A stretch of 64,000 nucleotides of DNA from Isoetes taiwanensis (lineage: Eukaryota; Streptophyta; Lycopodiopsida; Isoetales; Isoetaceae), in contig JAJEKV010000005.1 of the NCBI GenBank assembly GCA_021234155.1, positions 372,001 through 436,000 on the forward strand. The letters are read 5' to 3'. Below the pieces are notes generated by a model. It was not told the DNA's origin. It did no database searches and saw nothing but the letters and a program-made list of their open reading frames with translations. Position 1 is the stretch's first letter; the number at the start of each line of letters is the position of its first letter. Both the position numbers and the translations under genes were made by a program. This document shows, one piece after another, positions 38,141-49,750 of the stretch.

Positions 38141-38455
38141 ATGGGGGCAAGGGGAAGGGAAGGGGAAGGAGAAGAAGGGGCAAGGGGAAGAAGGGGCAAA
38201 GAGGCAAGGGGCAAGGGGAACGAAAGGGGGAGGGGCAAGGGGGAAGGGAAGGGGGAAGGAGAAGGGGCAAAGGGAGAAGAAGGGGGCAAAGAGGCAAGGG
38301 GGCAAGGGGGCGGGGGGGGAAGGAGAAGAAGGAGAAGGGGCAAGGGGCAAGGGAGAAGGGGGCAAGGGCAAGGGGCAAGGGGAGAAGGGCAAGGGGCAAG
38401 GGGAAGGTGGCAAGGGGCAAGGGAGAAGAGGGGGCAAGGGGCAAGGGAAGGGGCA
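38141..38455. repeat. GGGGCAAGGGGAAG purine-rich minisatellite
   Basis: About 315 bp of almost pure purine on this strand, with variants of GGGGCAAGGGGAAGG. Open reading frames exist in all six frames purely because of composition. G-quadruplex or triplex formation is possible. Confidence 0.9.
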
Positions 38456-38553
38456 TAATTTAATTAATTAATTAAATAAATAACTAATAAAAAAATAAAT
38501 AATTTAATTAATTTAATTAAATAAATAACTAATAAAAAAAAATATAAATCATT

Positions 38554-38587
38554 CTCCTCTTCTCGACTAGTGAGTCGAGAAGAGGAG
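38554..38587. repeat. Perfect 15-bp inverted repeat (hairpin)
   Basis: CTCCTCTTCTCGACT and its exact complement are separated by 4 bases (AGTG). It sits between an AT-rich tract (38456-38550) and the pectinesterase fragment. The inner TCTCGACT/AGTCGAGA arm matches the palindromic core of the minisatellite at 40810-41165. Confidence 0.9.
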
Positions 38588-39164
38588 AAATGGACTAGTG
38601 ATTGATCGGGGATGTTTGGGAAGGCTCCACTAATAAAACCCCCTCCTCATTCAAGAATGCATGTGGAATGTTAGTGGCGGAAGAAGAGCTTGAGGAGGCA
38701 TACCGACCATGTGCGTCTGGAAATCTGCGTCGTCGAAAGCTGCTCCAAAATTTGAGTTTGAGGTCACATCGCGTGAATCCAAGAACACCCTTATATTCTT
38801 TTTGTCTCACCCGATCCGCACATTTGTTTTTTTCGTCAGTAACATTAGCTTACAAATCGCCTTTTTTGGCCTGCAGCTGCTGCTGGCGCAGCAACCCTGC
38901 CTCTTTTCTTCCCTGCCCTTGCCTTCATCTCATCATCTTTTCGCCGCTGCTACCATGCCACTCATCATCTAGGCCCGCGTCCTGGGATCTTTGTCTCCTC
39001 TATCACCATAGCCATTCCGGCCTAGCCATGGCTATGGAAGCTCGTGCCTTGGCTTCTAGAGCTCAAAAAGAGGGCTCTTCCAATATGTATTTCAAATCTA
39101 AGCAAGGCAGTCCTACCTCTGTCATACTAGAATCGTCAATATTAAGTCCCAGTTCCTCGTCTTC

Positions 39165-39917
39165 CGGCAGCATGGAATGTGCTTGAGCCAGGGACTACCA
39201 CTTTTGGATCTGCAACTGTTGGTAAGAACCCTAATCCTTTGCATGTTTTTCCAACAAGGAGCCTACTTAATGAGTACGTTTATTCATGCAGCCATAAATG
39301 GACGGGGATTCATAGCCAGAAATTTAAGCATACAGAACACTGCAGGGCCCGAGAAGAATCAAGCAGTGGCGCTCCGGGTTAGTGCAGATCAAAGCGTGTT
39401 TTACAAATGCGGGATATGGGGATATCAGGATACATTATTTGCACATAGCCAGAGACAATTTTACAGAGAGTGCGAAATAGGAGGAACGATAGATTTCATA
39501 TTCGGAAATGCTGCAGCAGCTTTCCAGGCATGCAATATCGTAGCTAGGGTTCCACTAATGGGGCAGAATAATACTTACACTGCGCAAGGTCGGACAGATC
39601 CGCATCAAAACACAGGGTTTTCCTTTCAGGGTTGTCTTGTGGACGGAACTCCTGACCTAAAAAGCTCCATACCCACGACCCCGACCTTTCTAGGGCGGCC
39701 GTGGAAGGATTACTCGAGAACTGTGTTTATGCAGAGTGAATTGAGCTCTGTAGTGGACACTGCTGGTTGGATCCAATGGGACGATCGGCCGGAGTCGAGA
39801 CTATGCGGCGTGTTCTTCGGGGAGTTTGAAAACAGAGGCAAGGGGTCTGATCGGTCTGGTCGCGTAAATTGGAGCATTGCAATGAGCCCGCAGCAAGCAC
39901 ATTCTTGCTCTCCATAG
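39165..39917 (+). pseudogene. Pectin methylesterase gene fragment (5'-truncated)
   Basis: The reading NVLEPGTTTFGSATV ends at a GT donor after 39221. It continues across an intron (39222-39291) to AINGRGFIARN, NTAGPEKNQAVALR, YQDTLFAH, GGTIDFIFGNAAA, QGRTDPHQNTG and LGRPWKDYSRTVFM. These are conserved family-8 carbohydrate esterase motifs, including the catalytic Asp of DFIFG, the QGR motif and LGRPWK. The enzyme demethylesterifies cell-wall homogalacturonan. The N-terminal third (signal peptide, inhibitor-like region and first strands) is absent upstream. The C-terminal end changes frame after GRVNW, with EAFLVGGQF visible in another frame. It is therefore a non-functional duplicate that keeps one intron, so it was not retroposed from spliced mRNA. 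Confidence 0.8.
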
Positions 39918-40221
39918 CTGTGAAGCTTTTCTCGTTGGGGGTCAATTCCGGTGGGAGCTATGGCTATGGGAGCTTCTTCCGGAAAGAAAGAGTCCAACTG
40001 GTACAAAGGATTTTCGTCTCAAAGGTGTGTACCAAATTTTGAATTTCAACCATGGGCGGGAAAAAAAGGCGGGCTATTAGAAAAAAGGGGGTAAAAAAAT
40101 ACGTTTGAAATTTTTTTTTGAATTTCCAGCATGGGCAGAAAAAGGGTGGGGTATTAGAATAAAGTGGGGTAAAAAAATACGTTTAAAAAAAAAAGTATTC
40201 ACACGTTAAACATTGTTAAAC

Positions 40222-40350
40222 ATTATGTTGCCATAGGGGATGGTCTATTTTTTCGTAGGGGATGGTCTATTATGTTGCCATAGGGGATGGTCTATTTTTT
40301 CGTAGGGGATGGTCTATTATGTTGCCATAGGGGATGGTCTATTAGAAAAT
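40222..40350. repeat. 47-bp tandem repeat
   Basis: About 2.7 copies of a unit containing ATGTTGCCATAGGGGATGGT begin at about 40222, 40269 and 40316. A long G-run (about 40397-40428) follows shortly after. Confidence 0.85.
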
Positions 40351-40809
40351 ATATAGCATAGGATATTGTATTTATTAGAAAACATTGACATACTAAAAAG
40401 GGGAAGGGGGGGGGGGGGGAGGAGGGGGTTTCTATTTTTTGGTCTATGTATACATAGAAAATGCATAGGTATGGTGCGACTTAGAAAATACATAGGATAT
40501 GGTGCAACTAATAATGATTTGCACTCTATGATATTGGAGGTAGAAAACTATGTTTGTAGGCAAGTAGGTTCGCCACATTTGTTGTATGTTTGATTACATT
40601 TGAACAAAGGTATAGTATTATGATATGATGTTTGAAAGTTATTCATTTTTACCTCCCGGACCTGTTGTATTTTTCACTCTAAATGGCCTTAGACTTGTGT
40701 TTTTCATCTTGAGAGCTTTAGATCTGCGTTTTTTTTATTTTGGAGGGCCCTAGAACTGCATTTTTCACTGAGCTGCCTTCCTCGGTGGCAAAACCTGTGT
40801 TTTAAACTT

Positions 40810-41165
40810 TAAAGCTGCCTTTCGACTCTCGAAGTCGAAAGGCCTTCTCGACCCCAAAACCCGTTTTTGTTTTTCGCCTTTTTCGACTCTCGCGAAGTCG
40901 AGAAAGGCCTTCGACCCCTAAAAACCCGTTTTTCGCTTGAGTGCCTTTCGATTTCGCGAGTCGAGAAAGACCTTCGACCCCTAAAACTGCGTTTCTGCTT
41001 GAGGCCGCTTTTTCGACTCGGCGAGTCGAGAAAGGCCTTCACCCCTAAAACCTGCGTTTTTGCCTTGAGTTACCTTTTCGACTCAGCGAAGTCGAGAAAG
41101 TCCTTGACTGTGTTTTTTCCTTCGAAGCTGCCTTTCTCGACTCAGCGAAGTCGAGAAAGGCTCTC
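40810..41165. repeat. Minisatellite with a palindromic TTTCGACTC/GAGTCGAAA core
   Basis: Six diverged copies of about 60-65 bp begin near 40818, 40879, 40945, 41010, 41075 and 41132. Each has an inverted core, for example TTTCGACTC-GCG-AAGTCGAGAAA, followed by GGCCTT and a spacer with AAAACC. The palindrome is better conserved than the spacer. Confidence 0.8.
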
Positions 41166-42019
41166 AGCCCGCATTTTCCAAAAATGGCCCTAAGAACCGT
41201 GTTTTATTTTATTTTTTTGCCCAGTAGCATCACTTGACTAACTTGATTTTTCTTTTTTGCGCCCTTATCTCGACCGGATAGTACATGCTTGGGAGCAATG
41301 AAAAGACCAATTCATTGAAGAAAGATGCCGAGAAGAGGGTGGTGACATCAGGGTTGGACATACAAGCACGTGACCCATGAAGGAACTTCTCATACAAATT
41401 TCTATCGCCCTCGTAAGTTGCTCTATGACTTGGAGAGAGCTCCACGCCCTTTGCACTAGGAGGTTCATGTGTGAAGAGGGTGTAATCATTGTGCCCATAC
41501 GACCACTATGGTCTCTTCACCCATTGTAATATATATTGTAATGAGCCCATTTATAAATATAAGGTATCTCAAAACTAGTATTTTTGGTGATTAAGTAAAC
41601 AATTTGTTTAATTTTTAGATTTGGAATTTGTGATCTCTTGTCTACCCACCTAAGAAAATAGAGCCAAAATGTTCAACTAAGAATCTTTTCCAACTAGAAC
41701 TTTGGTTTCAATCTATAATGAAATTCCTATGTTTGAGTTGCATTGTTCTTGTTCTCGACTCAATTTATTAATAAAAATTAATTTTCCATTAGAACCTTTG
41801 GTAATGAAATTCTTATGTTTACGTTGCATTGTCTTCATCTCGCCATGCTATCTAGGAAAACTGGAAGAAAATCTTGGATGCACACTAATAGACAGAAATT
41901 GCAATTATGGCCAATTTTCGGGTCGAGGTGCTTCTTTTTGTGTAAATTAACAGAGTTCCGCAAAAAAGTGGGAATGGAATGAGTCCCACTTTAATTAAAT
42001 ACGACTTTTCATCACTGCT

Positions 42020-43290
42020 CTTTTAAATCAAGCTTTGCAAGAAGAATAAGGTCGTACCAATTTACAAAGCAGGTGATAAGAATGACCCTTCGAATTATTG
42101 CATGATTATGGCCAGTTCTATATTTTCAAGCTCCTAACCAGTATTACTGAAAATCAATTAACATCATGGGCAACATGCTATAAGTATATGTGCTATAGGA
42201 CAGGCAGGTTTTCGTCCAGGCTATTCTACGATAGACCATATTTTCACATTGCAATGCTTATTGGACATAGTCGAAGCTTGAAACAAGGCCTCTATATATG
42301 CTTTGTGGATTTTACTTATGCCTTTCATATAATACTTCGCGAGCTTCTTTGGCAGCACTTGCAAGCAATTGGAATTCCATAAGACCTTCAAAATGCAGTT
42401 TATTGGCTCTATGAAATGGTTTTTGCTAAGCTTCCATTATTGGGTATCCAAATCACTAGCAATATTGGAGCACATCAGTTACCCTCTATCTCCTACACTC
42501 TTTGGCTTGTACATTGATCAATTGGAAGAATGGCTTGATCACCATGGTGGAGAAGGTCCACATTTAGTACACAATATCATCAGGCAACTTATGTATGTTG
42601 ATGACGTGCCACTGCTAGTATGCAATAATATTTACATTCTACCATGAAGCACCATCTCCACTATATCAGCAATGTGCATCACATAGATGATAGGTAACTC
42701 CTTTTCGCCCTTGCCATGGCTGAATCTCCCCCACATTTGAAATAATGTTGGAGAGAGAATTGTAATGCATGGTTTGCCCGCTGGTCTATGCAATTAGAAC
42801 ACTGCATGGTGCTTGGGTAGTTCTGATCCTGAGCTTTTGCAACAATATCTCGATGATTGTTTTTCTTAGAAGATGTGGGATGTAGTTACCTTAGCCCAAG
42901 TTAAAACTGGTCATTATCATGCACATATAAATCCCACTTTGGCACCAAGACCACAAGCTTATTTGCTTGCTTCTCCAAGAGAAAGCTTGTAGCTATTGCA
43001 TCAATTCGCATAGGGCCCCACAAGCTATGGATTTAGACAGGATGGAAGCGGCCGCAATTGCCATGAGAACCAGATTATGTGCATGTTGCCAGTTACAGGT
43101 TATTGAAGATGAACGCCATACTCTGCTGATGTCCTAGTTTTAAGATGGTCAGGACTTTAGCATTTCATTCCATGCTCCCTTAGAGCCGCGTCTGTGCATG
43201 ACTTGGCATTATATATACTTGAGATTCTAGATGAGCATCTTCAATTACTGAGCCTTCAGTAGTCATCATGGTCTACTTAAATTTTCTTCT
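42020..43290 (+). pseudogene. LINE reverse transcriptase and C-terminal part
   Basis: Several frames together give KVVPIYKAGDKNDPSNY, FRPGYSTIDHIFTLQCL, LYICFVDFTYAFH, LSPTLFGLYIDQLEEWL and LMYVDDVPLLVCNN. This is the standard order of a LINE reverse transcriptase, with the catalytic YVDD (usually YADD). Further on, VIEDERHTLLM with nearby CP and Cys residues matches the C-terminal zf-RVT region. Many frameshifts mark a dead copy. It could be the second half of the LINE at 37380-38105, with 38.1-42.0 kb lying between. Confidence 0.75.
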
Positions 43291-43299
43291 TACTTGTCT

Positions 43300-44450
43300 A
43301 GTATCATCATTACTGCAAAGCATTTTCCCTTGAAAAACTTTCGAATCAGGGGTTTTTTTATCCTAGTAGTAATGGTTGTACTAGGCCATTGTATGGGTCC
43401 CATGGCCTTTTGGTTATTCTATTCTATTCCTCTCTCCCTCCTTCCCTCTCTCCTACCTATGTCTTCCTACGCACATCACACCACACTCTAATACGTCTCT
43501 TTTGCTTTTAGTGATGTATTTGCACGGTGATGTATTTGCACGGTCATAGAATTTCACTTTCTTGTGTGCCTCCGCATTAGCGTTATACTAATAGTTTGCA
43601 CTTAATTTCTATCTTTCTCTCTTTCGCCCTCTTACGCATGCACACTCACTCATTCATTCATCACACACTTACACATACCCATATATTTCTTCCTCGCTAT
43701 AGGACTCTACTATTTCATTTGCAATTCTTCCAGACAATCGACCTCTTGGTCCACTGCCAAAATGTGCCACAACAAAAAATCGCTCGCCTTAAGTTGGAAA
43801 CTTACATTTAGCATATGATTTCTCTAAGGTTTTCATATGATTTGGTGGTCATATTCATCCAGGTATACTAAAGAGTATTTTTAGAGTGCAACCTTTTGTT
43901 AGCCATTGATTTTAGAAAAGGGGGCAAATCCTGTGGTGGGGGCTTTTTTGTGCTGGTTGTGAATATCCTCCTAGTATTTTTAGGGTTCTTTTTAGGGTTG
44001 TGTAGATTAGGGTCTGATCTATGGATTGGATTCGTGGGAGGCCTTCAGGTCGTGGTCTTCTGGTTGTCGTGGTTTAATATCAGTCCTTGGTGGACGCCAG
44101 AATGCCCACCTCTAAGCAAACTACTTTTATATTCCAATCAAGTCAGGCTTCTGGGCGTATTCTTTCTTTTACAAATCCGACTATGGCCAAAACCTTCTCT
44201 TCTGGCCTTAAAGGCGAACTTTTGCACAACCAGAGATGTATAGGAAGCCACATTTAATTCCGGCATGGGTCGACATTGTATAATACAGCGGCTGAAGAGT
44301 CGGGCAGAATGAGGTTCCAACACCACCTGAATCCAATATTTCTGTTCCCCCTCTGCCTCCTCCTCATCCCAGACCATCTGTGCCTGAATATTCAAGACGT
44401 ATGAATATGCAAAGGCAGAAATTTCAGCCGATTGACATAGACAGCGAAGC
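43300..44450. other. Non-coding stretch
   Basis: No gene recognised. A short tandem GTGATGTATTTGCACG pair (about 43512-43541) and a CATT/CACA microsatellite (about 43640-43675) are seen. Confidence 0.5.
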
Positions 44451-44456
44451 AAGGTT

Positions 44457-45010
44457 ATGGAGAGTACTGGAACTGGACTTGGCATATGTTTGGACCTATG
44501 CGTGAAGAAATGCATTGAGAGCAAGAATTACTATGAAGGTAAGCGCGTGCATGCTCAAATTAATAAGTCTGGTTCTCGCTTTGGCAAGTTGTTAGGCAAT
44601 TTGCTTGTTCAGATGTATACAGACATAGGCACAGTCGATGATGCACTTCCTGTGTTTGATAGAATATGGGGTAGAAATGTAGAACTTTGGGACCTTATGA
44701 TTTCTGGATACATATTGATGGGCAGAGAAAATGATGCGCGTAAATTGTTTGAGTTAGTTAAGAACACTGAGGAATGTAAAACTGCCGCAGTGGCAATGCA
44801 GCAATGTGGCCTTGAGGTTGACGTCGATATATCTAAGATGCCTCAACGCGCCTGGTTCTAGATTATACACTTGGCTAATGAGGGACAAAGTCCAGAAAAT
44901 CTATTTAGAGAAGCTGTAAAGTACGAAGTGCATCCCAACACAGGGGCTGTCTTTCTAGAAAATGGCGCACATCTCAACAGATTTTCTGTATGCCATGTTC
45001 TACAGGTATT
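44457..45010 (+). pseudogene. PPR protein gene fragment (PLS type)
   Basis: The frame 44457-44861 contains CLDLCVKKCIESKNYYEGKR, VHAQINKSG, LLGNLLVQMYTDIGTVDDA, VFDRIWGRNVELWDLMISGY and ARKLFELV. These match consecutive repeats of plant PLS-class pentatricopeptide proteins, which bind organellar RNA. After 44861 the pattern goes on in another frame (NEGQSPENLFREAVKYEVHPNT, from about 44870). Only about four repeats remain, with no targeting peptide and no E/DYW domain, so this is a fragment. Confidence 0.7.
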
Positions 45011-45019
45011 CAGTGCTTC

Positions 45020-47140
45020 AGTGCTACAGGTATTCCATAGATGCATTTCGCACATTCAGCTTTGCCCATTTGAGATATTGAAAACAACTTACATTATCTC
45101 AGAATCCAAACAACTATGAAGCTCATATTCAGGTTTTCAAAGACACATTCTATTTTTTCCTTTATTGCTCATCTAATATGTCATTGTTACTGGCTTGCAG
45201 ATTATATTGCATTGCGAAAGCGAGAGCGTGCACAAGCAAGGAAGGGCAATTCTTGCCATCACCGAAAATTGTTTTCCCATGATGTGTGTGTTCATCCAGT
45301 TTCTTTGTTTCAGAAACAGGTCTTTGGTGCATTATAGGAACACGCAAGAAGCCGCTCCTCCAGTTTATCATATTCAACTGAGGCCTATGTAACTGGAATA
45401 ATGAGAGCATTTATAGCAACTGGCACAAATATATGGATTTTGAGGCCTATATAACTGGAATAATGAGAGCATTTATAGCAAAATTTGGAAGCTGTAGTGT
45501 CGGTGCTTCATTAGAGGAAACTTGAGAATGGAGAGAAGATATCTTGGTTGCTGCAAAATATATCTTCAGGTGTAACTGCCATGTTCTGCAATGATGTCAT
45601 GCTATGCACTTATTTTATCATATCCATTACTACTTAGTTCTGGCTACCAAGTTCCTTAAATTTTGAGTTGCATGCGTCATTTGCATATTCTTTATTGTTT
45701 ATAAATGTTGCTTATTCCATAAAGAAAGATGTGCTATTCCATGAGTTACAATGTTTTTAGAAACACATTGTTGACATTTCAAATGTTGAAAAGTTCAAAG
45801 TTCAAATGTATTCAGAAATCTGATGTTATGTTCTTAGGTACATAGTATTGGTAAAGGATATGTCCTCCAGCAAATGATCCACTGCTTTTGACACCGCTTT
45901 GTCTACCATATCTTCTCCAAACATCTTAAAAAGTATTGATTAGCAGGATTTTTAGTACCTCCATTAATCAAAGTAGGGTATTCGGAGTCTCAGGCTCAAA
46001 GTCTAAATTTGGAGCCTATAAATTATGCAATTTAAAATATATGGTTTACAATAACACATCATTCATTTTGTACTTTTATTTTATTTTGATTTTTATTTTC
46101 TTGTTTACCTCAGAGTTTATCTATGTTTGTTTCTTTTGGGGCCCGAAGGGCCCAAAAAAATTTCTATTCTAACAACCAACATAACTACTATTAACATAAA
46201 TTAACACAAACCATTACATTCAACATGGTTAAAATTAAATTCCCCCTTAAACTCCCTTTTGTTTGGGTGCATATTCGCACAGGGGGTGACTCCAGGCAAC
46301 GAGAGCTGTTGGATAGGCATATTCACCCCTTATTCCTTAATCTACATCGTACACAAAGTTCCTCGTTTGTGGGGTATGGACGTATAGAAATTGTTATACT
46401 GTATAACAAAATTTGCAAAATACTATAAGATCCACATACATACTATATTATTCACATTGCGATTGTAGATCCAATGTGTTGCCCATTTTTGGCAACATGG
46501 ACCAGCATCTATGTATCAAAACTTTTGTTTCATTTATATTTCCTCTAAGGAAAATTCCAGGCTATTGTGATCCCATTAGAGTTTGGAAGACATTTGACCA
46601 AGATTGGAAGGCATTGGGGATCTCATTTTATAGCCTAGTCTTTTCCTTGAGGTAAAGCACCTTTCTAGACACATTCCCATTTGTTTAACATTTTCCCTTT
46701 GATTTGAAGACCAGGCAAAGGCTATAGCAAGTTTATCAAGGAGTCACAAGGCATTTTACCAAAGTTCAACCTTATGAAGCTTACTTGAGTTGCATTAGTA
46801 GTTTTGAGGTCACACACATGAGAATGCCATCTTGGAAGTGAAATTTGCTCTTATTCTAGCCTTGAAGTTTGGAAGACCCTTATAGAAGTTTGGAAGACCC
46901 TTAGGTTTTTGAGCAAACCTATTTTCACCATGAGGTGTGATTTGAGCTTTAGAAACAATATGAGAAGAAATCAAGCGCTACAGAGGTACCCATTCATCTT
47001 ATATCCACCTTTTTTATATCCCAAGAGCCTTCAAAAACCTTTCTTTCACCATTTTTTCCACCTTTGAGTCCTTTTCTCATCATTCCACTACCCATTTTTT
47101 ATTGGTCCTACCTTCATTTGAGAATTGCCCCCTAATGAAC
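45020..47140. other. Non-coding stretch before element 2
   Basis: No gene recognised. A direct repeat of about 38 bp (ATAACTGGAATAATGAGAGC or its one-base variant) occurs at about 45381 and 45442. Confidence 0.45.
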
Positions 47141-47144
47141 AAGG

Positions 47145-47180
47145 TTTAAAATGAAACGCACTTATTTAAGAAGTGCGTTT
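47145..47180 (+). repeat. Left terminal inverted repeat of element 2, with fold-back
   Basis: The first 23 bases match the complement of 55729-55751. Inside it, AAACGCACTT (47154-47163) is followed after 7 bases by its complement AAGTGCGTTT (47171-47180), so the end can fold back on itself. Confidence 0.8.
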
Positions 47181-47614
47181 GAAAGATTCCTTTATAAAAA
47201 TTCAAAACTTGAAAAAAATGGACAAAATAGGGAGCAAAATAGATTGTTGAGCAAATAGCATTCAAAATACCCCAAAAAAAGCAACATTTTTGAAGCATTT
47301 TCATTTTTTAAGAAGAGCAAAAAAAAAAAAGCTTGTTTTGAGGAGAGAGACATTACATTTAAAAACTCATTAAGTATTTGTTGTTGAAAATAGAAGGAAA
47401 TATAGTTTTGTGTTTTTTGCAAGCTTAATATAAGTACTAAGAAAATCAAACATAGAAAAGAGAAAGAGTCCCAAATCATGAATCAAAAAAAAAGAATTGT
47501 TCTAATTAAGCATTGTTGAAGAGACAAAGTTTTCAGTTGAGAAATCTTCATCAAAATATATTGAAATTCTTAGCACATAGATTACAATGAAAGATAGTTT
47601 AAAATGTCCGCTCA

Positions 47615-47629
47615 GTATAAATTTATCTG
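47615..47629. repeat. Leftmost copy of the element 2 palindrome
   Basis: GTATAAATTTATCTG, a variant of GGTATAAATTTATACC, lies about 470 bp inside the left end, 3' of the methyltransferase gene. Confidence 0.6.
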
Positions 47630-48363
47630 AGGAGGTGGCTCTTCCCAAATCCACGGGACTCTCTCTCCCCTTAGGATCCGTCTCTTGCGAGGTTATAATA
47701 GCGAGACGCCCCCTTCCGATTCCAATGGTACAGTGTAGTGTCGTTTCTCGCTCAGCACCACAGCTCCCGGATCGAATTTAACTCCACCTCCTCATCTCTT
47801 CTTCCCATAAGTGGAGGTCGGATTTCAGATATGTGCCTTTTACATCGCCAAGCACCATTTTTTGCTCCCAATTCCTCGTTTTTCATCGGGAAAAGATTCA
47901 CAAGAGCTTATCCCGGGTCGATGAAACTTATTTTGTCCGGTCCATGTCGACGGAGACAACTTATTTGCGCTTATGGGCTTAAATGGCCGTGGTGCCCGAG
48001 CCAGAAAATGCGTCTAAGATCCGTCCCCTGTATGAGAAAACCATCAGATCAAATTATTAATAAGTCATTTGTGGCTTCGATAATGGGACACCACAGCCTT
48101 TGTCGCCGTGGGTCTCTTAATTTTTGCAAAACCAGGGAAGGCAAAACGCATTGCGGGGAGGAGTCTTCTCATTTCGCAGATTAAAGTGAACCATGGTTTT
48201 TTGGCTGCTGTTTGTAAAACCCTATGTGAAAATGCTCGAAACAACTTACTAAGCGGACCACCACCATGACCCTTAACGTTTGTTTTAAGCCCGCCAAACA
48301 AAGACAACAATGAAATATTAGTAAAATAAAAACAAGGAAAATAAGTTAGCTCAAGAGTGTGGC

Positions 48364-48495
48364 GGTATAAATTTATACCGGGGTTGCCTTTGCGGTATAA
48401 ATTTATACCGCGTCGCTAGTCCGTATAAATTTATCTGACATTGCCTTGCATATATAAATTTAAACCTTAGGGCGGTTGTGGTATAAATTTATACC
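48364..48495. repeat. Palindrome cluster in a methyltransferase intron (five copies)
   Basis: Copies at 48364-48379, 48394-48409, 48422-48437, 48451-48466 and 48480-48495, at 28-30 bp spacing. Three are perfect GGTATAAATTTATACC. They lie downstream of the GT donor at 48536-48535 on the minus strand, inside an intron. Confidence 0.85.
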
Positions 48496-49569
48496 GTGGA
48501 GTTACTAAAAGAAAAGCTGTTAAATGTTAAGCTTACCAAACGCAGTTTTCAAAGCCGCAGATTAAACTCCCATAGGTTTAAGCACCGACATTGTTTGTAG
48601 GTCCGAATGGAAAATGATGACCCTCCAAATTAGCGTGATAAGGTGACTTCCTTCAGGGCCTTCCAAAAGAGTGGACTTGCGATGCGGAAAGCCTCCTCGT
48701 CAAAAAGCGCTGTCCTTAATTTTGAAACCATAGGGAATGTCCGCAATGCATAATGTAAAGTTTCGCTTCTCCAAAAGTGTCCCCAGTGCGTAAATCACCC
48801 TCAACAACTCGTACATGCAGTCCGACCAAACGTTGTAAATCTTTCATAAGAAGTGTCAAAGCCGCTAGTGGCGACCTCCTTTCCCCGTTCGATTGCCTTA
48901 AGTCTCGGCCTCTCTTCCTTGGCCCCTACGAACCAGTTTTAAAAAATCCAATGGAGCCCCTTTTTCTTGTTCTCAGAAGAATATTGTGAGAAAAAAGGCA
49001 CAAACACGTAACATATTTTAGCAAAACTTACCCGACCACTAAAGTTGGGTAACAGCGTTTCTAATGATACTATCAGTGGTACAACTTGGGTAGAGAAGCT
49101 TGCACTCCTCCCAGTCCTCTAGGTTTAGCTGCTTCATTAACTCGGCCTGGCAGGTGACAATGTCTTTCTGACTGCAAAGAGAAACATGTTGTAAGACCAG
49201 AAAATGTAGAAGAAACACGGCATTGCAAATGTGGCTTACGTCTTAGCTTCCTTGGCCATTTCGTCTAATGTAAATTCCTTGGCCACGACTTTTTCCAAAA
49301 GGCTTAACAAAAATTTTCTTTGCTTTTTAATCCCTATAACTCAAGGCCCGTGGTACAATGCTCATATTTTTTTGCTTTTAATTCTCCACCCTTTTTGGTT
49401 TTCCATGAGTCGGGCTTGCTCTTTAAGCTCACCATCTTCGAACATACAAAAAATTCTTTCTTGAAGATCCCACACCTGTAAATGGACAAACGCCATTAGT
49501 TTAGTGTTGCTTAGCGTAAGAGAATATGTTGCACAGTCTACTTTCTAAATACGCATGGTGTGTAGTCAC

Positions 49570-49750
49570 GGTATAAATTTATACCGTCCTCGGACACCTG
49601 TGATAAATTTATAGGCGACTAGACACGCAGATAAATTTATCCGCATGATTAGGACGGTATAAATTTATACCGCGTCTCCGGTCCGGTATAAATTTAAACC
49701 GTCCCTAGTCGCGGTATAAATTTATACTGGCCACGGTATAAATTTATACC
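49570..49750. repeat. Palindrome cluster in a second methyltransferase intron (seven copies)
   Basis: Copies at 49570-49585, 49601-49615, 49629-49642, 49656-49671, 49685-49700, 49713-49728 and 49735-49750. Spacing is 22-31 bp. All lie inside the intron between the exons ending at 49816 and starting at 49475 (minus strand). Confidence 0.85.

Noticed and set aside
38026-38471. Several long overlapping open frames on both strands
   Set aside because: They are composed of Gly/Lys/Arg or Pro/Leu/Ser runs caused by the GGGGCAAGGGGAAG minisatellite.
38602-39186. Possible N-terminal exon of the pectinesterase
   Set aside because: The frame has no signal peptide, inhibitor domain or pectinesterase motif until NVLEPGTTTF, which lies in a different frame near its end.
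48360-48500. MITE insertions as the source of each GGTATAAATTTATACC copy
   Set aside because: Copies are only 16 bp with regular spacing and no larger inverted structure or target duplications, so they look like binding-site arrays, not separate insertions.
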